This document shows, piece after piece, positions 28,093 to 38,023 of a DNA stretch of 64,000 bases. A program made the translations under genes and the position numbers. Numbering within the stretch: the stretch's first letter is position 1; each line of letters begins with the position of its first letter. Source of the DNA: Ignavibacteriota bacterium (GTDB lineage: Bacteria; Bacteroidota; Ignavibacteria; SZUA-365); the NCBI GenBank assembly GCA_016218045.1, contig JACRFB010000001.1:62001-126000 (forward strand), written 5' to 3'. The notes under the pieces were generated by a model, which worked only from the letters and a program-made list of their open reading frames with translations, searched no databases and was not told the origin of the DNA.

Positions 28093-30357
28093 ATGCGCCT
28101 TCGCTTCCGACTTCCCGGCATCACTTTTCTCCCGATTCTGGCTGCGTTCCTGTCCCACTGCGGCAGCGCAGTATATTATGTGCGTCCGCCCGATTGGTCC
28201 GAACCTTCGCGCCGCGATTCCGCTATCACTCTGTTTGCGGAAGCGCTGCGGGGGAAGACCGTCTTCCTCGATCCGGGTCATGGCGGCGACGACCGCGCAA
28301 ACCGCGGACCGGCGGGCGATGTTATCGAAGCCGACGTGAATCTGCGTGTCGCACTCCGTCTGCGCGATTACCTCAAGGCGGCGGGCGCGAACGTGCTCAT
28401 GTCTCGAGAAGCAGATCAATCGGTGCCGCTTACCGCCCGCATACAGCAGGCGAACGCCAACAATGCCGATGTTTTTCTGTCCATTCATCACAATGCGGCG
28501 GAAAATCCTGCCACGAATTATACAGCCACGTTTTACCACGCGCACCCGGGTGCGCCCGGCTATAAACCCTCCAGCCACGATCTCGCACGCTATATCCAGC
28601 GTGATCTGGCCTTTGTCATGGGGAATCCCGGATCACTCGCGACCTTCGACGGAACAATCTCGGACTTCCTGATCCATCCCAACGAAGGATACGCCGTCCT
28701 GCGAAACGCCAAAATGACTTCGGTGTTGATCGAATGCGCGTTTTTTACGAGTGTGTACGAAGAGCAAAGGTTGAAGCGTGAGGAATTCAACGACATACAG
28801 GCGTGGGGAATTTTCCGCGGACTGGGAAAATACCTCCGCGCGGGGGTTCCGCAGCTCGCGTATGCATCCCCTGTCTTTTTTGCGGAAAAGCGTCCGCGCA
28901 TCACTGTGGAAGTAAAAGACAAGGGTGAAATAAAGGACGAATCGATCCGAGTATGGGTTGACGGGAAGGAGGAGGGCTTCATCTACAACGCGAAGTCCAA
29001 GCAGATCACAGTCACTCCTTCGGATGATCTTGGCGCGGGCTATCACCGGCTCTCCGCACAGGTGCGGAATTCCAACGAAAATTCCTCTGCGCCGTTTGAA
29101 CTCTATTTCGCCGTGGCCGCGGCGCCCGCGCTGCTCCGCTCGAGTGTTGAGCCCGCGATTCTGCCTCCGGACGATCAGACGTTCTCCCACATCGTCGTCA
29201 CCGCCGTCGACAGCGCCGGGAAATCGCTGGGCGACGATATTCCCATCCGCTTCACAACATCGATGGGACGTGATACGGTGCTTTTCACAAAACAGGGCGT
29301 AGTGCGGACCGTCATTGCGCCTGGCGCTGCACAGCGTGTCTCCTTCGAAGCGTCGAATGGACCCGTCCGCACGGGCGGAGCAGTAGCCACATCGCCCGAT
29401 GCATTGTACACGCGCGGGGTGGTCATGAGTTCCGACGGGAAACCCGTCGGTGGCGCTCGTATCATATTGCCAGGCGACAAGGAAGCCCTGACGAATGAAC
29501 AGGGCGAATACATCATTGCGGGCGTGCAGACCGATGGCCTCGAAGCCCGTATTACCGCTCCGGGCTACTTCATGCGCACTGAGGCCATGACGCGATCACG
29601 CGTTCAGGATCCTGTGCTGCTTGCCCCCGTCGCGCGTGGTGTGCTGCATGGAAAGACCATCTTGCTCGATCTGGCCACTCCCGCCGCGGCACCTCCGGAA
29701 AACCGAGTGGATGTCAGAACCCGTACCCAGCTCACGGCGTTGCTTGAAGCGTCTGGTGCACGGGTCATTATTCCCTCGCGTGAGGCGGCGACCCGGAAGG
29801 CGGCAGCGGACTTGCTCGCATCCCAGAAGGGCGCAGTGTACGTCCAGGTCGGACTCAATAGCGGCTCGACAAAGTACGCACTCAAGATCAACGGCCAGCA
29901 GGGCGCAAAATCATTGTCGGATATCATCCTTAAAACGTTTCCCGTGTATGTGAACGCCGCTCCGATGCCGTGGGTCCAGCGCACAAATCCGAATCCGGAT
30001 CTCGAGAAACTGCGGCATGTGGTTGTCCTGCTTCCACCCCCGGGGTCGAAGAGTTACGAAGAAGGCCTGTCGCCCTACTTCGCCATGAATGCTGCGTGGG
30101 CGCTCTACGCGTCCATCCTCGGCGCGGAAGGATTCAAAAGCAAGGGATCAAAGCTCATCGAAGTGACTGTTACCGAAAAGGGCACTAAAACGCCGGCCGC
30201 CTTTGCGCTCGTATCACTCAACGGCACTGTGCAGTGTATGACCGACGCGAAGGGCGTGGCTCGATTCAGAAACGTTACTGTGGGCGAAGACGACGTGCGT
30301 GCCGTGGATGCGGAGCGCCATGAAATTGCGGGTGTGAAAACCGAACTTGTGCCGTGA
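28093..30357 (+). CDS. N-acetylmuramoyl-L-alanine amidase, exported, with extra sensor-like domains
   Basis: About 754 residues. The N-terminus has a signal sequence with a cysteine at residue 23 (FLSHC), which may be an imperfect lipobox. An Amidase_3 domain follows (about 52-265): LDPGHGG with His63, Glu79 in VIEADVN, SIHHN near residue 133 and LIECAF near residue 213, the zinc ligands and catalytic Glu. The rest (about 280-754) has a beta-sandwich stretch, a carboxypeptidase-regulatory-like fold (GKPVGGARIILPGDKE) and a second alpha/beta region that lacks an obvious catalytic set. Known role: cutting the bond between muramic acid and the stem peptide during cell division. Much longer than plain AmiC (about 420). 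Confidence 0.85.
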   Translation: MRLRFRLPGITFLPILAAFLSHCGSAVYYVRPPDWSEPSRRDSAITLFAEALRGKTVFLDPGHGGDDRANRGPAGDVIEADVNLRVALRLRDYLKAAGANVLMSREADQSVPLTARIQQANANNADVFLSIHHNAAENPATNYTATFYHAHPGAPGYKPSSHDLARYIQRDLAFVMGNPGSLATFDGTISDFLIHPNEGYAVLRNAKMTSVLIECAFFTSVYEEQRLKREEFNDIQAWGIFRGLGKYLRAGVPQLAYASPVFFAEKRPRITVEVKDKGEIKDESIRVWVDGKEEGFIYNAKSKQITVTPSDDLGAGYHRLSAQVRNSNENSSAPFELYFAVAAAPALLRSSVEPAILPPDDQTFSHIVVTAVDSAGKSLGDDIPIRFTTSMGRDTVLFTKQGVVRTVIAPGAAQRVSFEASNGPVRTGGAVATSPDALYTRGVVMSSDGKPVGGARIILPGDKEALTNEQGEYIIAGVQTDGLEARITAPGYFMRTEAMTRSRVQDPVLLAPVARGVLHGKTILLDLATPAAAPPENRVDVRTRTQLTALLEASGARVIIPSREAATRKAAADLLASQKGAVYVQVGLNSGSTKYALKINGQQGAKSLSDIILKTFPVYVNAAPMPWVQRTNPNPDLEKLRHVVVLLPPPGSKSYEEGLSPYFAMNAAWALYASILGAEGFKSKGSKLIEVTVTEKGTKTPAAFALVSLNGTVQCMTDAKGVARFRNVTVGEDDVRAVDAERHEIAGVKTELVP

Positions 30358-30499
30358 GTTGCCCGATCTCGCAGACTGCGTCCCCGTTTGTGCCCGCCCT
30401 TGGAGAGGCGACGACGCATACCACTGGGCCTTGTATCACAACTGAGACACGCCCGACACGTGCTCGTCTCAACTCTGCACACGCCACGCGGAGGCGTGG

Positions 30500-31468
30500 A
30501 TGCTGAATCACATCTGGCTCGCCATCCTTGTCATCGGGATATTGACGGCTGCAGGTCGCGACATTCACGATTCGGTTCGCAACTCCTATGGGAACGGCAC
30601 GGCATTGCACCTTGCAGAGACGGGAATGGAGGCGGTGAACGGTCCAGGAAAATACCAGGCCGACCTCACCCTTTCTGCGGAGCAGCTACGGCGCAACATC
30701 CCTGCGCTTGCGCAACAGCAGAGCGATTGCAGCTTCACGGCGGACATCACCATGTTCGATGCGTATCGTGGCACAGCCCTGCTTACCATACCCAACGGCG
30801 CGCCCGACGTACTCACTGTCATGGCCACGGCCCAGGGCGGTGAGCGCCTCATAGGATCGTTGCTTCGTCGCGATACACCGCAGGGGCCCGTGTGGTCAAT
30901 CGTTTTACAACCCGTGCGGCTCGTCTATCTGCGAAAAATCACTATCGCCGCCTTCGACGCCGCAACGCTCGCCGTGCAGATTGCGATCGGCCTCATTGGT
31001 ATCATGGCACTATGGCTTGGTGTAATGAATGTTGCGCAGGAGGCCGGTCTGGTGTCGCTGCTTTCCCGTGCGGTGAAACCTCTGACACGACGCCTCTTCC
31101 CTGACGTTCCTTCCGATCATCCGGCCATCGCCGCGATCATGATGAATATTTCCGCGAACATGCTCGGGCTCGGAAATGCGGCAACGCCGTTCGGACTGAA
31201 AGCCATGGAGGAACTCGAGAAGGTGAACACACACAAAGGTACCGCAAGCAATGCGATGTGCACCTTCCTTGCAATGAACACCTCCTGCGTCACACTGATC
31301 CCTGCCACAGCCATTGCAGTACGTGCCTCCCTGGGATCGTCCAATCCCGCTGCGATTATCGGGACCACGCTGCTCGCATCACTGGTCGCCGCAAGCACGG
31401 GCGTCGCTGTTGCCAAGCTTCTGCAGCGGCTCCCGTGGTTCCGCCTGCCTGTCGAGACAACCCGTTGA
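30500..31468 (+). CDS. spmA: SpmA-like nucleoside-recognition (gate) domain membrane protein
   Basis: A 322-residue membrane protein. GGAGG upstream supports the ATG. A first membrane segment (about 1-18) is followed by about 100 residues of non-membrane sequence, then a gate-type domain (about 145-310) with ISANMLGLGNAATPFGLKAM, the signature of SpmA. It is longer than the Bacillus protein (about 196 residues) because of the inserted soluble part. The next gene, SpmB-like, starts inside its stop codon (TGATG). In Bacillus SpmA and SpmB affect spore core dehydration, but the same pair is common in bacteria that do not sporulate, where the role is unknown. It directly follows the amidase gene. 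Confidence 0.8.
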   Translation: MLNHIWLAILVIGILTAAGRDIHDSVRNSYGNGTALHLAETGMEAVNGPGKYQADLTLSAEQLRRNIPALAQQQSDCSFTADITMFDAYRGTALLTIPNGAPDVLTVMATAQGGERLIGSLLRRDTPQGPVWSIVLQPVRLVYLRKITIAAFDAATLAVQIAIGLIGIMALWLGVMNVAQEAGLVSLLSRAVKPLTRRLFPDVPSDHPAIAAIMMNISANMLGLGNAATPFGLKAMEELEKVNTHKGTASNAMCTFLAMNTSCVTLIPATAIAVRASLGSSNPAAIIGTTLLASLVAASTGVAVAKLLQRLPWFRLPVETTR

Positions 31469-32007
31469 TGGAAATCGTCCAGACCATACTATCCGCGGTG
31501 TCGGCACTGGCGATTCCGGCTCTCCTTCTTTTCTTTCTGGTCTATGGTGCCATGCGCCGCGTGAAGGTGTACGAAGTCGCGGTGGAGGGAGCCAAGGAGG
31601 GGTTTGCAACCGCAACCCGCATCATTCCCTATCTGGTACTCATGCTCGTCGCCATTGCGGTATTTCGCGCCAGCGGCGCGATGGATGTGGTCATAGCCGC
31701 AGTCCGGCCGGCAACGAATCTCCTTGGCTTCCCTGCCGAGGCGCTACCGATGGGTCTGTTGCGCCCCCTGTCAGGGAGCGGCTCGCTCGGCGTGATGACT
31801 GAAATCATGAAAACACACGGCCCGGATTCTTTTATCGGCATCCTCGTTTCGACAATGTACGGAAGCACCGAAACGACATTCTACGTTGTTGCAGTCTATT
31901 TCGGTTCTGTTGGGATACGGAATACGAGACACGCGCTGCCAACAGGGCTCATCGCCGACTTCGTGGCATTTCTCGCCGCATTGGCGGCAGTACGTATTTT
32001 GACCTAG
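31468..32007 (+). CDS. spmB: SpmB-like nucleoside-recognition (gate) domain membrane protein
   Basis: A 179-residue membrane protein with four or five hydrophobic segments. LLRPLSGSGSLGVMTEIM and YGSTETTFYVVAVYFGSVG are the SpmB-type gate motifs. Its ATG overlaps the stop of spmA (TGATG), so it is almost certainly translated by coupling. Length equals that of Bacillus SpmB (about 178). In this lineage the pair may transport a small molecule related to envelope synthesis, but this is inferred only from the amidase next to it. Confidence 0.85.
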   Translation: MEIVQTILSAVSALAIPALLLFFLVYGAMRRVKVYEVAVEGAKEGFATATRIIPYLVLMLVAIAVFRASGAMDVVIAAVRPATNLLGFPAEALPMGLLRPLSGSGSLGVMTEIMKTHGPDSFIGILVSTMYGSTETTFYVVAVYFGSVGIRNTRHALPTGLIADFVAFLAALAAVRILT

Positions 32008-32627
32008 AAGACACGTTCGCAGAGTTTCTCCACCCGCCCCCGAGAGGCGGTGCGGCTTCACGGGCTTCCGGTGTTGGCTGCCCGACACCGCCCCCGCGTG
32101 ATTGAGTGTCATATCGGCCAATTCACACCTAAATACTCGCATTTGTAGAAGGGAGACCTGCAAATACGAAACATTCGCATGGATGCAGCACCCCGCTTCC
32201 TTGGAATATATGGTATTGTATAATTTGCAATTTCTGTTGTTGTCATTGCTGCAACCGATTAATGCCGCTGGACCAAATACGTGCAAAACGCTGTTAATAA
32301 AGCACATCCGAGCTCGTTTGTCTGTTGGCCCGTGAATTGTTATAGCTTCTTCGGCAGTTATTATTGCAGATACTACACAAGATAATGCCTTGCTGCATAC
32401 GGCGTTAGTTCCCAGTCTCGAGGAGGCGCTTTACTTCGTCCGGACACCACGATTGTACTGCACACGTTCGAAAATAGAATGAGGTTTTATCCGATGTCAC
32501 GCACAGAACCGATGTACCCCCCGCCACAGGCGGCAGAGAAAAAACGACGCGATAATCCGCGCACAACAAAAGGCGCCTCACAGGCGCATAACACACATCG
32601 TCCATACACAATTGAACTGGTCCCCTC
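32008..32627. other. AT-rich intergenic region with small hairpins, no gene supported
   Basis: A 620-base gap. The part from about 32105 to 32470 is only about 40-45% G+C by eye, against about 59% around it. A short dyad GTGTTGG-CTGC-CCGACAC lies near 32080. Two tight hairpins, CCGCC-ACA-GGCGG at 32521-32533 and GCGCCT-CAC-AGGCGC at 32573-32587, lie just before the next start. The second is followed by CTTTTG on the minus strand, like a weak terminator for antisense reading. Small open frames here show no family similarity. It probably holds the promoter of the next gene and perhaps a decayed insertion. Confidence 0.5.
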
Positions 32628-34715
32628 ATGTCAGCGATATTACTTGAAAGAGTGCTTGTCCGCTCTTTTATAGCAGTCTGCTTCCTCATCGGAGGAATGA
32701 CGGCATTCGGTCAGATCCCGGGTAGAGACGGAGCAAAAACCATCTCTGGCTCGGAGACGATAAACACATACACTCGATTGACCAACAGCCCGGGTATTGG
32801 AGCGACGCAGCTCCGCGTTTCGAGTTACGCGGGATTCGCGGCCGGAGACTTGATCCTGATTTACCAGGCACAGGGGGCGACTCTCGACTGGGCAACAAAT
32901 TCGGCCTCATACGGATCCGTCACGAATTACAATAATGCCGGGCGTTATGAGTTCCACGAAATAGCATCCTTGCAGTCGCCGAACCGAATAAATCTGACAA
33001 GCGGCCTCCAGTACGCGTACACAAGCGGGGGTGCCGCTCAGGTGGTGCGGATCCCCCAGTACACCACTCTGAACGTACCAGCGGGAACCTCTATCATCCC
33101 ACAGGCGTGGAACGGACAGACCGGCGGTATCATTGCGGCAACGGTCCAGTACACTGCAACAATCGACGGATCTGTGAACGCGAATGGTGCGGGCTTCCGC
33201 GGTGGTGCGTTGTCCATCAACAATGGCGCTGCCTCGACGGACTTCACCGATTGGCGCACGACGGATGTCGCGGCTGGTGCTGAGAAAGGAGAAAGTATCG
33301 GAGGCAGCACGGCTACCTATGATTCGTATTCGGGCCGGTATGGTCGCGGCGCCCCTGCGAACGGAGGCGGAGGGGGAAATTCTCACAACGGCGGTGGGGG
33401 GGGTGGCGCCAACGGTGGTTCAGCCGCATTGTGGACGGGACAAGGTGTCATGTGTTCGTCTTGTACTGGAACAGTCGCTTGGTCTCTGGACCCTACCTAT
33501 ATCGCGCTGTCAGGCCTCTCGACGTCATCGGGGGGTGGTCGGGGTGGCTACACCTATGGCGCGGCAAATATGGATGCACTCAGCATTGGTCCCGGCAACG
33601 CCTCCTGGGCAGGAAATAATCGCCGCGAACGCGGGGGTCTAGGCGGACGTCCGCTGAGCATCGACCCCTGCGCTCGCGTGTTTTTCGGTGGCGGCGGAGG
33701 CGCAGGCAATGCCAACAATAGTTCAGGTGGAGCCGGCGGTAACGGTGGCGGAATCATCTTTCTTTATGCCTCTACGATAACCGGTCTGGGAAGTATTACC
33801 GCGAATGGTAACAATGGCGCAAACACCTCCAATACCCATAACGACGCTCCGGGCGGAGGTGGCGGTGGCGGAACAATCCTTCTCAATTCCAGTGGAAGTA
33901 TCAGTGGCGTGGGAATTACCGCGCATGGTGGCAACGGAGGCAATCAGGGTATCACGTCTGCTGAAAGTGAAGGCCCGGGCGGTGGTGGTGGTGGTGGCTT
34001 TATTGCAACCACAACCACGGCATTAACTCCGACAGCGACGGGAGGAACGCAAGGCAGCAGCACGTCGTCGAGTGTCACAGAGTTCCCGGTCAACGGCGCC
34101 ACCAGCGGAGGCGACGGACAAGTTTCCACCAACACAACCTGCTTTACCTCTCTCCCCGTGGAACTCGTCAGCTTTTCGGCCCATCGTTTCGATGGAAGAG
34201 TCCTCCTCACCTGGCGAACGGCAACCGAATCGAACAATGCGGGCTTCGAAATCGAACGTCAGAGCAATGGTGAGCCGTGGCATCAAATCGGTTTTATCCC
34301 GGGCTACGGCACGATCAACACACCACAGCGTTATGCCTTTGAAGATGCGGATCCGGGCGCTCTCGAATTGCGCTACCGGTTGCGCCAGGTAGATCGCGAC
34401 GGCAACAAGCGGTATTCGTCCACCGTGGTGTTACTCCGGACGGATGCAACCGCTCCGGTCGTTTTGTCGCACTACCCTGATCCTTTCACAACAGGCACGG
34501 TCCTGACATATTCACTCCCAACAGAGTCGGTCGTATCGCTGAGTGTGTTTGACGCCCTTGGCCGCGTTGTTGCACGGCTGGCAACGTCAGAGATCCAGGA
34601 CGCCGGCCAACACACCATTCCATTCGAATCCGGGGATCTCGCCCCCGGTGTCTATCACGGGGTTCTCGAAACACCAACGGGGATCCGTACAACGCGCATG
34701 TTGCGAGTGCGTTGA
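32628..34715 (+). CDS. Glycine-rich exported protein with T9SS sorting domain
   Basis: A 695-residue secreted protein. The signal peptide (about 1-27) ends at TAFGQ. An N-terminal domain of about 160 residues (GDLILIYQAQG, FHEIASLQ) is followed by a glycine-rich region (about 180-470) with runs of GGGGGG alternating with short Asn/Ser stretches. A linker with LPVELVSFSA and WRTATESNNAGFEIER motifs is typical of Bacteroidota exported proteins. The tail is a T9SS type A sorting domain (about 615-695, YPDPF, DALGRVV). Architecture parallels the large glycine-rich protein at 2.5-6.2 kb, so they may be related surface proteins. Function unknown. Confidence 0.85.
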   Translation: MSAILLERVLVRSFIAVCFLIGGMTAFGQIPGRDGAKTISGSETINTYTRLTNSPGIGATQLRVSSYAGFAAGDLILIYQAQGATLDWATNSASYGSVTNYNNAGRYEFHEIASLQSPNRINLTSGLQYAYTSGGAAQVVRIPQYTTLNVPAGTSIIPQAWNGQTGGIIAATVQYTATIDGSVNANGAGFRGGALSINNGAASTDFTDWRTTDVAAGAEKGESIGGSTATYDSYSGRYGRGAPANGGGGGNSHNGGGGGGANGGSAALWTGQGVMCSSCTGTVAWSLDPTYIALSGLSTSSGGGRGGYTYGAANMDALSIGPGNASWAGNNRRERGGLGGRPLSIDPCARVFFGGGGGAGNANNSSGGAGGNGGGIIFLYASTITGLGSITANGNNGANTSNTHNDAPGGGGGGGTILLNSSGSISGVGITAHGGNGGNQGITSAESEGPGGGGGGGFIATTTTALTPTATGGTQGSSTSSSVTEFPVNGATSGGDGQVSTNTTCFTSLPVELVSFSAHRFDGRVLLTWRTATESNNAGFEIERQSNGEPWHQIGFIPGYGTINTPQRYAFEDADPGALELRYRLRQVDRDGNKRYSSTVVLLRTDATAPVVLSHYPDPFTTGTVLTYSLPTESVVSLSVFDALGRVVARLATSEIQDAGQHTIPFESGDLAPGVYHGVLETPTGIRTTRMLRVR

Positions 34716-34732
34716 CAGGCTGCGCGGAATCG

Positions 34733-34771
34733 TGCCGGCGCTTCGTATCTCGAGGCGCCGGCATTTTTTTT
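34733..34771 (+). terminator. Rho-independent terminator after the glycine-rich T9SS gene
   Basis: TGCCGGCGC (34733-34741) pairs with GCGCCGGCA (34755-34763), followed by eight T residues. It lies about 18 bases after the stop at 34715. Confidence 0.9.
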
Positions 34772-34836
34772 CGTGCCTTTGCTTTCCGCCGCCGAATGCA
34801 TCATTTTCGCTCGGGTAACACCTTTTGAGAGGCGCT

Positions 34837-35193
34837 ATGGACAAAGAACTTGATGAGATGTTTGCCGATTACGAACTCGGCGCTGAAGTCGACGAGGAAC
34901 ACTACCTCAAACAGTCGAAAGAAGTGCACGAAAAGTTCGAACGGAAAATGCGCGATGTGGGCAGCCGCGTCAGATTTGCCGGCGATCTGATCGCACTGTG
35001 GCGCTACTTCACGGATACTGATGTGCCGTGGCAAAGAAAGGTTGTCGTGGTCTTTGCGCTGCTCTATTTCATCTCCCCGATCGACACGATTCCCGATTTG
35101 GCGCCGTTTGTCGGATATCTCGACGATTTCGGCGTGATCCTCGCGGTGACAAAGTTCATGTCGGACCAGCTCGCGCCGTATTATCCGGCATGA
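34837..35193 (+). CDS. DUF1232 (YkvA-type) protein
   Basis: A 118-residue protein. The C-terminal half has LLYFISPIDTIPDLAPFVGYLDD, which matches the DUF1232 signature of YkvA-like proteins. It is preceded by a charged helical region (about 10-55). An amphipathic or membrane-associated segment covers the SPIDTIPD block. Function of the family is not established. A TTG four codons upstream could also serve, but the ATG at 34837 has GAGAGG eight bases ahead. It lies upstream of recQ with a gap of about 136 bases. Confidence 0.85.
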   Translation: MDKELDEMFADYELGAEVDEEHYLKQSKEVHEKFERKMRDVGSRVRFAGDLIALWRYFTDTDVPWQRKVVVVFALLYFISPIDTIPDLAPFVGYLDDFGVILAVTKFMSDQLAPYYPA

Positions 35194-35329
35194 TGGCCGG
35201 TCGGCGCTGCGCCCCCTGTTCGGTTACGAACATTGGCGCTGCCGCGCAGTCGGCCGGTTTCTTTCCCGATCCGGGAACATTTTTCCCCTCCCGTGAGTAC
35301 AAGGATCGGGAACGATCGAGGGAGGTATC

Positions 35330-38011
35330 ATGAGCACAGCAGAAAGACCAACATTTGACGCGGCACGCCAGGCGCTGCGCACACATTTTGGGTACGCGGA
35401 TTTTCGGGGCGGACAGGAGGAGATCGTCAGGTCGATACTTGATGGACGCGACACGCTTGCCGTGCTTCCAACCGGCGGCGGGAAGTCCATCTGCTACCAG
35501 ATCCCCGCTTTGCTGCTCGACGGCATTACCATTGTAGTCTCCCCCCTGATCTCCCTGATGCAGGATCAGGTGGAGGCGTTGCGTCGCGCGCGCATCCGGG
35601 CCACGTTCGTCAATTCCATGCTCGATTTCCGCGACGCAATGGAACGTATCGAGCAGGCGCGGCGCGGTCTCTATAAGCTGATGTACGTGGCGCCGGAACG
35701 TTTTGAAAGCCCGGCATTCCTCGACCGGATGCGCGGGGCACGCGTCGCGCTGTTTGCGGTAGACGAGGCGCATTGTATCAGTGAATGGGGCCATGATTTC
35801 AGACCAAGCTATCTGAAATTACGAGAGGCCATCGAATTTCTCGGGACACCGCAGATCGCCGCGCTCACTGCGACCGCAACGCCGGATGTGCGTGAGGATG
35901 TGGTGCGCCAGCTTGCCCTCCGGCAGCCCTCGGTGATCGTCCGTGGATTCAACCGCCCCAACCTTTCGCTGCGCGTAAAACAGGGGACGAACAAACGTGA
36001 GGCGATCCTCGCCGCCTGCGCGGGTGACTCGTGCGGCATCGTGTATGCGGGGACACGAAATGCCGTCGAAGAAATCGCGGACATGTTGAGGCGGCACGGC
36101 ATCGTTTCCGAGGCCTATCACGCCGGCCTGCCCGACACACGCCGCAAGGATGTCCAGGAACGATTCATGCGAGGCGAGGCGAGGGTCATCGTGGCTACCA
36201 CCGCCTTCGGGATGGGCATCGACAAGCCCGATGTGCGCTTTGTCATCCATCACGATATGCCGGGTTCCATCGAGCAGTATTATCAGGAGGCGGGACGCGC
36301 GGGAAGGGACGGGAAGCCGAGTGTGTGCACAATCCTCCACCAGCCGGGCGACCGCTCCCTCCCGGAGTTTTTTATACGACAAACTTTCCCCGACCGCGCG
36401 CTGGTGCAAAGCGTGTACGCATTCCTTCACGCCACCGCGGGCAACCAGCTCGGACACAGTTTCCGCGGCCTTGTCAATCTGAATCCGCAGCAGATCGCGG
36501 CAGGAATAGGCAAGACGAGCGAGGCGGCTGTGCGCGGCGCTCTCGACCTTCTGGACCGCAGCGGCTATGTGCGCCGTATCGACGCCAGTTACGCGCATTC
36601 CACGGTACGTTTCATTGTCGAGCCAGATCAACTCCGCGAATGGCTCGTGCGCGAAGCGTCCGACACACTCTCACCTGTCGCAGTCGCTCTGCTTCGCACG
36701 GTGGGAAGTGAAGCGTTCTTCCACCCTGTCGATGTTTTTCTTAATGAGATTGCGGAAAAGACGTTCCGTTCCGAGGACCATATTCTGCAGGGTCTGCGTG
36801 AGATGCAGGCACAGGGTCTCGTCGAGTTCCAATCTGGCAGGAAGGGGAGCGGCTACGCCCTGTTTGGTGAGCGTGTGCAGGCACGCGACCTCACTATCGA
36901 TTATCGCGCCCTTGAAAAACGAATGGCGCATGCGTTCGAAAAACTTCGCGCGATGGAGCGGTATATCCTCGGTGTCGCCTGCAGACGAAATATGATTCTG
37001 GAGTACTTTCAAGAAACGGACATCAACAGCGTCTGCGGTATCTGCGATTCCTGCGAATCTGGAGCCGAGGTGGCGCCGCCGCCGGATGATGAGGATCGAT
37101 TCGAGGCCTTGGCGCCGATGGTGCTCGAATGCGTCGCCGAACTCGAGGGCAAATTCGGCCGAAGTGTTCTCATCGATGTCCTGCGCGGGTCCAAGTCCAA
37201 ACGTATCGCAGAGTACGGCCTGCAGCGGGCAACGGCGTACGGCCGCGCATCCACTGTGGAGCGTGGCGAGATATCCGCCGTGCTTGATGCGATGATCGGG
37301 CTCGGGTGGATCGGCATGTTTGAAAGTGTACGCCCTGCACTGCGATTGACGGAATTGGGGCGTGCAAAATTGACGCGCGAGATAACACCGCTCGAGATCT
37401 CCCCGGGTGGAAGCGACGCCGAACTGCGCGATCCCGTTTTATACGAATCACTGCGCGCCGCACGCCGCCGTATCGCCGGTGAACTGCGCATCCCCTCGCA
37501 CATGCTTGTGGCGGATGCGGTGCTCCGCGCCGTTGCAAACGCGGCGCCGGCTGATATGGATTCCCTCCTCGCGGTGGAAGGGATAGGACCCGTCACCGCA
37601 AAACGGATCGGGACCCAGCTACTCGCCACAATCCGTGAGCATCAACGCGAGAGGGAACTCGCGTTGGCGGTCTCACGTGAACAGCGTGCACTGCCCGATC
37701 TGCCGTCGTCGATCGTGCAAACCTTCGAGCTCTGCGTACAAAAGCTGCCGCTGCAAGACATCGCCGCGCGGCGGGGACTCACGGACGGAACCGTCTCCCA
37801 GCACATCGCCGAAATGATCGGCAAGGGCATACGAATCGATATCGACGCGCTGATGCCGAAAGATCATCAGCACCAGATTCGCGCGGCGCTCGGAAAGCTG
37901 CCTCGGGCCGATCTGAAAAAGATCAAATCTCTTGTGGACCCCGAAATCAGTTTTGCGGAAATCCGTATTGTCCTTGCGATCGTCGAGCGGGAGAAGCGCG
38001 TCGTCTCATGA
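35330..38011 (+). CDS. recQ: ATP-dependent DNA helicase RecQ, long form
   Basis: An 893-residue superfamily 2 helicase. It has Walker A TGGGKS (about 48-53), DEAHCISEWGHDFR (about 145-158), and the usual RecQ core to about residue 360. An RQC zinc-binding region follows, with cysteines at CRRNMI (about 551) and CGICDSC (about 569-575), then an HRDC domain (about 700-770) and a C-terminal helix-turn-helix-like domain (about 790-893, IAARRGLTDGTVSQHI). The extra tail is also found in RecQ proteins of many Firmicutes and Bacteroidota. Role: unwinding of forked or recombining DNA during repair. GGGAGG six bases upstream supports the start. It converges on htpG with a 12-base gap. Confidence 0.95.
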   Translation: MSTAERPTFDAARQALRTHFGYADFRGGQEEIVRSILDGRDTLAVLPTGGGKSICYQIPALLLDGITIVVSPLISLMQDQVEALRRARIRATFVNSMLDFRDAMERIEQARRGLYKLMYVAPERFESPAFLDRMRGARVALFAVDEAHCISEWGHDFRPSYLKLREAIEFLGTPQIAALTATATPDVREDVVRQLALRQPSVIVRGFNRPNLSLRVKQGTNKREAILAACAGDSCGIVYAGTRNAVEEIADMLRRHGIVSEAYHAGLPDTRRKDVQERFMRGEARVIVATTAFGMGIDKPDVRFVIHHDMPGSIEQYYQEAGRAGRDGKPSVCTILHQPGDRSLPEFFIRQTFPDRALVQSVYAFLHATAGNQLGHSFRGLVNLNPQQIAAGIGKTSEAAVRGALDLLDRSGYVRRIDASYAHSTVRFIVEPDQLREWLVREASDTLSPVAVALLRTVGSEAFFHPVDVFLNEIAEKTFRSEDHILQGLREMQAQGLVEFQSGRKGSGYALFGERVQARDLTIDYRALEKRMAHAFEKLRAMERYILGVACRRNMILEYFQETDINSVCGICDSCESGAEVAPPPDDEDRFEALAPMVLECVAELEGKFGRSVLIDVLRGSKSKRIAEYGLQRATAYGRASTVERGEISAVLDAMIGLGWIGMFESVRPALRLTELGRAKLTREITPLEISPGGSDAELRDPVLYESLRAARRRIAGELRIPSHMLVADAVLRAVANAAPADMDSLLAVEGIGPVTAKRIGTQLLATIREHQRERELALAVSREQRALPDLPSSIVQTFELCVQKLPLQDIAARRGLTDGTVSQHIAEMIGKGIRIDIDALMPKDHQHQIRAALGKLPRADLKKIKSLVDPEISFAEIRIVLAIVEREKRVVS

Positions 38012-38023
38012 TCGCGTGTTGCG

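Noticed and set aside
32405-32689. Minus-strand open frame of 94 codons in the AT-rich gap
   Set aside because: I considered a transposase remnant, but no motif supports it, and it runs into the start of the next gene.
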